7,275 nt of DNA from NCBI GenBank assembly GCA_937916035.1, contig CALGIH010000119.1, positions 1 to 7,275 of the forward strand, in the 5' to 3' direction. Both the position numbers and the translations under genes were made by a program. The notes under the pieces were generated by a model. The model was given only the letters and a program-made list of their open reading frames with translations, made no database searches and was not told where the DNA came from. Positions 5,803-7,275 of the stretch are shown one piece after another (position 1 is the stretch's first letter; each line of letters opens with the position of its first letter). The DNA comes from an uncultured Lacinutrix sp. (GTDB lineage: Bacteria > Bacteroidota > Bacteroidia > Flavobacteriales > Flavobacteriaceae).

Positions 5803-7023
5803 CTATTTTTTATGATGTTTTTTAATTGCAAAATAGGCTAACAATGAACTTATAATCATTAAGATACCTCCTAATAAAAATGGAGCTCCAGCAAAATGAA
5901 TGGTTGCATCTTTGTTTGTGAAATAAAAGAAAATCCCTGTCATAACTGGAGGGCCAATAATAGCTGAGGCACTCATAACGCTGGTTAGTGTGCCTTGTAT
6001 CTCACCTTGTTCATTTGCTGGAACCTGAAGAGAAATAACGGCTTGTAATGCTGGACCAGCAATGCCACCTAAGCAATACGGAATTAAAAAGGCGAACATC
6101 ATCCAACTTTCAGTAGCAAAAGCAAAAAGCAGCATCCCAATACTGTATAAGAACATTCCAATATAAATACTTTTTTCGTTGCCTAATATTGGATGAATCC
6201 ATCTAATAAGAACCCCTTGAACCAATGCGACTAATAAACCAATAGCTCCTAGAGAGAGTCCTACCATTTTTTCATCCCAATTGAATTGATACATGGTAAA
6301 ATAACTCCAGTTACTTTGAATGGCATGTGAAGCAGTGTATAAAATAAAAACGGCAGCAACCAAACCAATTAAGGAAGGATATTTTTTTAGATGTTTGAAA
6401 CTACCAATAGGGTTTGCTCTTTTAATATCAAATGCCCTTCTGTTTTCTTTTGGAAGTGATTCAGGTAAAATAAAATAACCATATAGAAAGTTGAGCATGC
6501 ATAAAATAGCTGTCGCATAAAACGGAACTCTTGAGCCATATTGTCCTAATAAACCTCCAATAACTGGTCCAATAATGAAACCTAAACCAAATGCGGCTCC
6601 AATTAAGCCAAAGTTTTTAGCTCTGTTTTCTGGTGTGCTTATATCTGCAATATATGCACTTGCTGTGGTAATGCTTGCACCTGTAATTCCTGCAATAATT
6701 CTACCTATAAATAACCATGTAATAGTTGGTGAAAAGGCTAGAAGCAAATAGTCTAGTGAAAAACCAAAAAGAGACGCTAATATTACTGGTCGTCTGCCAT
6801 ATTTATCGCTGAGGTTTCCAATTATTGGAGCGAAAACAAACTGAACAATAGCATATGCAAAGGTGAGCCAACCACCAACTTTTGCGGCTTCACTTAAATC
6901 GCCTTGAATAAGTTCTTCGATGAGTGCTGGAATTACTGGAATAATAATTCCCCAGCCAATAACATCGAGAAGCATTGTGATAAATATAAATCCAACTGCT
7001 GCTTGTTTTTTATCTCGCTTCAT
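5803..7023 (-). CDS. MFS drug/proton antiporter, TCR/Tet type (DHA1)
   Basis: A 406-residue inner-membrane transporter with about 12 hydrophobic segments in two sixes, separated by a charged central loop (about 187-215). The length is normal for tetracycline-resistance-like exporters. Asp20 in helix 1 lies in [15 protein letters not shown] (18-32), as in TetA proteins. Motif A is [11 protein letters not shown] (69-79), with Asp73 and Arg77-Arg78. Arg108 in [12 protein letters not shown] matches motif B. Motif C, the antiporter signature, is [12 protein letters not shown] (146-157). It probably exports a small hydrophobic compound in exchange for protons. The motifs do not prove tetracycline as substrate, and many flavobacteria carry housekeeping members of this subfamily. 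It lies 46 bp after the redoxin gene and 30 bp before the acetyltransferase gene, all on one strand, so it is probably the middle gene of an operon. Nothing looks truncated. Confidence 0.93.
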   Translation of the reverse strand: MKRDKKQAAVGFIFITMLLDVIGWGIIIPVIPALIEELIQGDLSEAAKVGGWLTFAYAIVQFVFAPIIGNLSDKYGRRPVILASLFGFSLDYLLLAFSPTITWLFIGRIIAGITGASITTASAYIADISTPENRAKNFGLIGAAFGLGFIIGPVIGGLLGQYGSRVPFYATAILCMLNFLYGYFILPESLPKENRRAFDIKRANPIGSFKHLKKYPSLIGLVAAVFILYTASHAIQSNWSYFTMYQFNWDEKMVGLSLGAIGLLVALVQGVLIRWIHPILGNEKSIYIGMFLYSIGMLLFAFATESWMMFAFLIPYCLGGIAGPALQAVISLQVPANEQGEIQGTLTSVMSASAIIGPPVMTGIFFYFTNKDATIHFAGAPFLLGGILMIISSLLAYFAIKKHHKK

Positions 7024-7040
7024 TTTAGTGTTGTAAGCTG

Positions 7041-7048
7041 CAAATAAA
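7041..7048 (-). promoter_or_regulatory. Weak candidate -7 element before the MFS gene
   Basis: On the minus strand this reads TTTATTTG, one mismatch to TAnnTTTG. It lies 17 nt before the ATG at 7023, within the 46-bp gap after the redoxin stop. No -33 TTTG is visible at the right spacing. It could give the transporter an internal promoter, but transcription from upstream explains the layout equally well. Confidence 0.22.
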
Positions 7049-7069
7049 GGAAAAAGTAAGGTGTGATTT

Positions 7070-7275
7070 CTATTCTTTCCACTTAATATTACAGCCTATA
7101 CTTGGTTTTTGTGGATTCGTGTTTTCTTTGTTATTTAGTAAGCATTCTAATGCGTGCCTCAAGTCGTTTCCAATAACTGGAATGCTGTTTTCTGGTCTTG
7201 AATCGTCGAGTTGCCCTCTATATACTAGTTTCAAATCATTGTTAAAAACAAATAAATCTGGTGTGCAGGATGCAT
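7070..7275 (-). CDS. Peroxiredoxin-like thioredoxin-fold protein, C-terminal part, cut by right edge
   Basis: The last 67 residues of a minus-strand gene whose start lies beyond the window; the first complete codon is 7271-7273 and the stop TAG is at 7070-7072. The visible sequence begins [10 protein letters not shown], then [16 protein letters not shown], then a helical [13 protein letters not shown] stretch, and ends [12 protein letters not shown]. The CTPD block after a thioredoxin-fold core, the strand leading into [10 protein letters not shown] and the terminal PSIGC-IKWK are characteristic of the AhpC/TSA-related PRX-like redoxins common in Bacteroidota, usually about 170-210 residues. 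The catalytic cysteine motif expected near the N-terminus is outside the window and cannot be checked. It probably acts as a thiol oxidoreductase or peroxidase; whether it is exported is unknown. It lies 46 bp before the MFS gene. There is no start codon inside the window, so simple start-to-stop searches miss it. Confidence 0.85.
   Translation of the reverse strand, partial: ASCTPDLFVFNNDLKLVYRGQLDDSRPENSIPVIGNDLRHALECLLNNKENTNPQKPSIGCNIKWKE

Noticed and set aside
1..7275. Defence system, prophage, insertion sequence, CRISPR array or RNA gene
   Set aside because: I looked for transposase or integrase frames, terminal repeats, regularly spaced repeats and tRNA-like folds on both strands and saw none; nearly all the sequence is accounted for by the listed genes.

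Overview
The window looks like chromosomal DNA from a member of the Bacteroidota, most likely the family Flavobacteriaceae. It is AT-rich. Several genes have the TAnnTTTG -7 promoter element typical of that phylum, and start codons lack clear Shine-Dalgarno sequences. One protein ends in a type IX secretion (T9SS) sorting domain, and one is a cyclophilin-FKBP fusion of a kind known from flavobacteria. No mobile element, CRISPR array, tRNA or rRNA is visible, and coding density is high. The region reads as ordinary core or near-core chromosome rather than a defence or transfer island.

Layout. Positions 2-1897 (+) hold a RecQ helicase whose N-terminus lies outside the left edge. It is tail-to-tail with an unrecognised 147-residue protein (1915-2358, -). 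A 124-bp divergent region with a -7 element for each direction separates that gene from a two-domain peptidyl-prolyl isomerase (2483-3415, +), which ends in a strong intrinsic terminator (3445-3481). A block of inverted repeats (3491-3529) follows, directly upstream of a TPR lipoprotein (3534-4235, +). Next come a 117-residue protein that is almost only a signal peptide plus a T9SS sorting domain (4403-4756, +) and a DinB/YfiT-type putative thiol transferase (4783-5328, +).

The right part is on the minus strand. It reads, in transcription order, the C-terminal end of a peroxiredoxin-like thioredoxin-fold protein (7070-7275, cut by the window edge), a 12-helix MFS drug/proton antiporter of the TCR/Tet type (5803-7023), and a GNAT acetyltransferase (5323-5772). 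The gaps are 46 and 30 bp, so the three could be co-transcribed. The acetyltransferase and the YfiT-like gene converge and overlap by 6 bp at their stop codons.

Functional picture. Most genes look independent: DNA repair, protein folding, envelope proteins and small-molecule or thiol stress. A loose theme of thiol/redox and xenobiotic handling (YfiT-like protein, redoxin, efflux pump, acetyltransferase) can be read into the right half, but that is inference from neighbourhood. The points most worth a second look are the cargo-less T9SS protein, the RecQ zinc module that has lost its cysteines, the inverted repeats before the lipoprotein gene, and the perfect -7 element almost touching the YfiT-like start codon.
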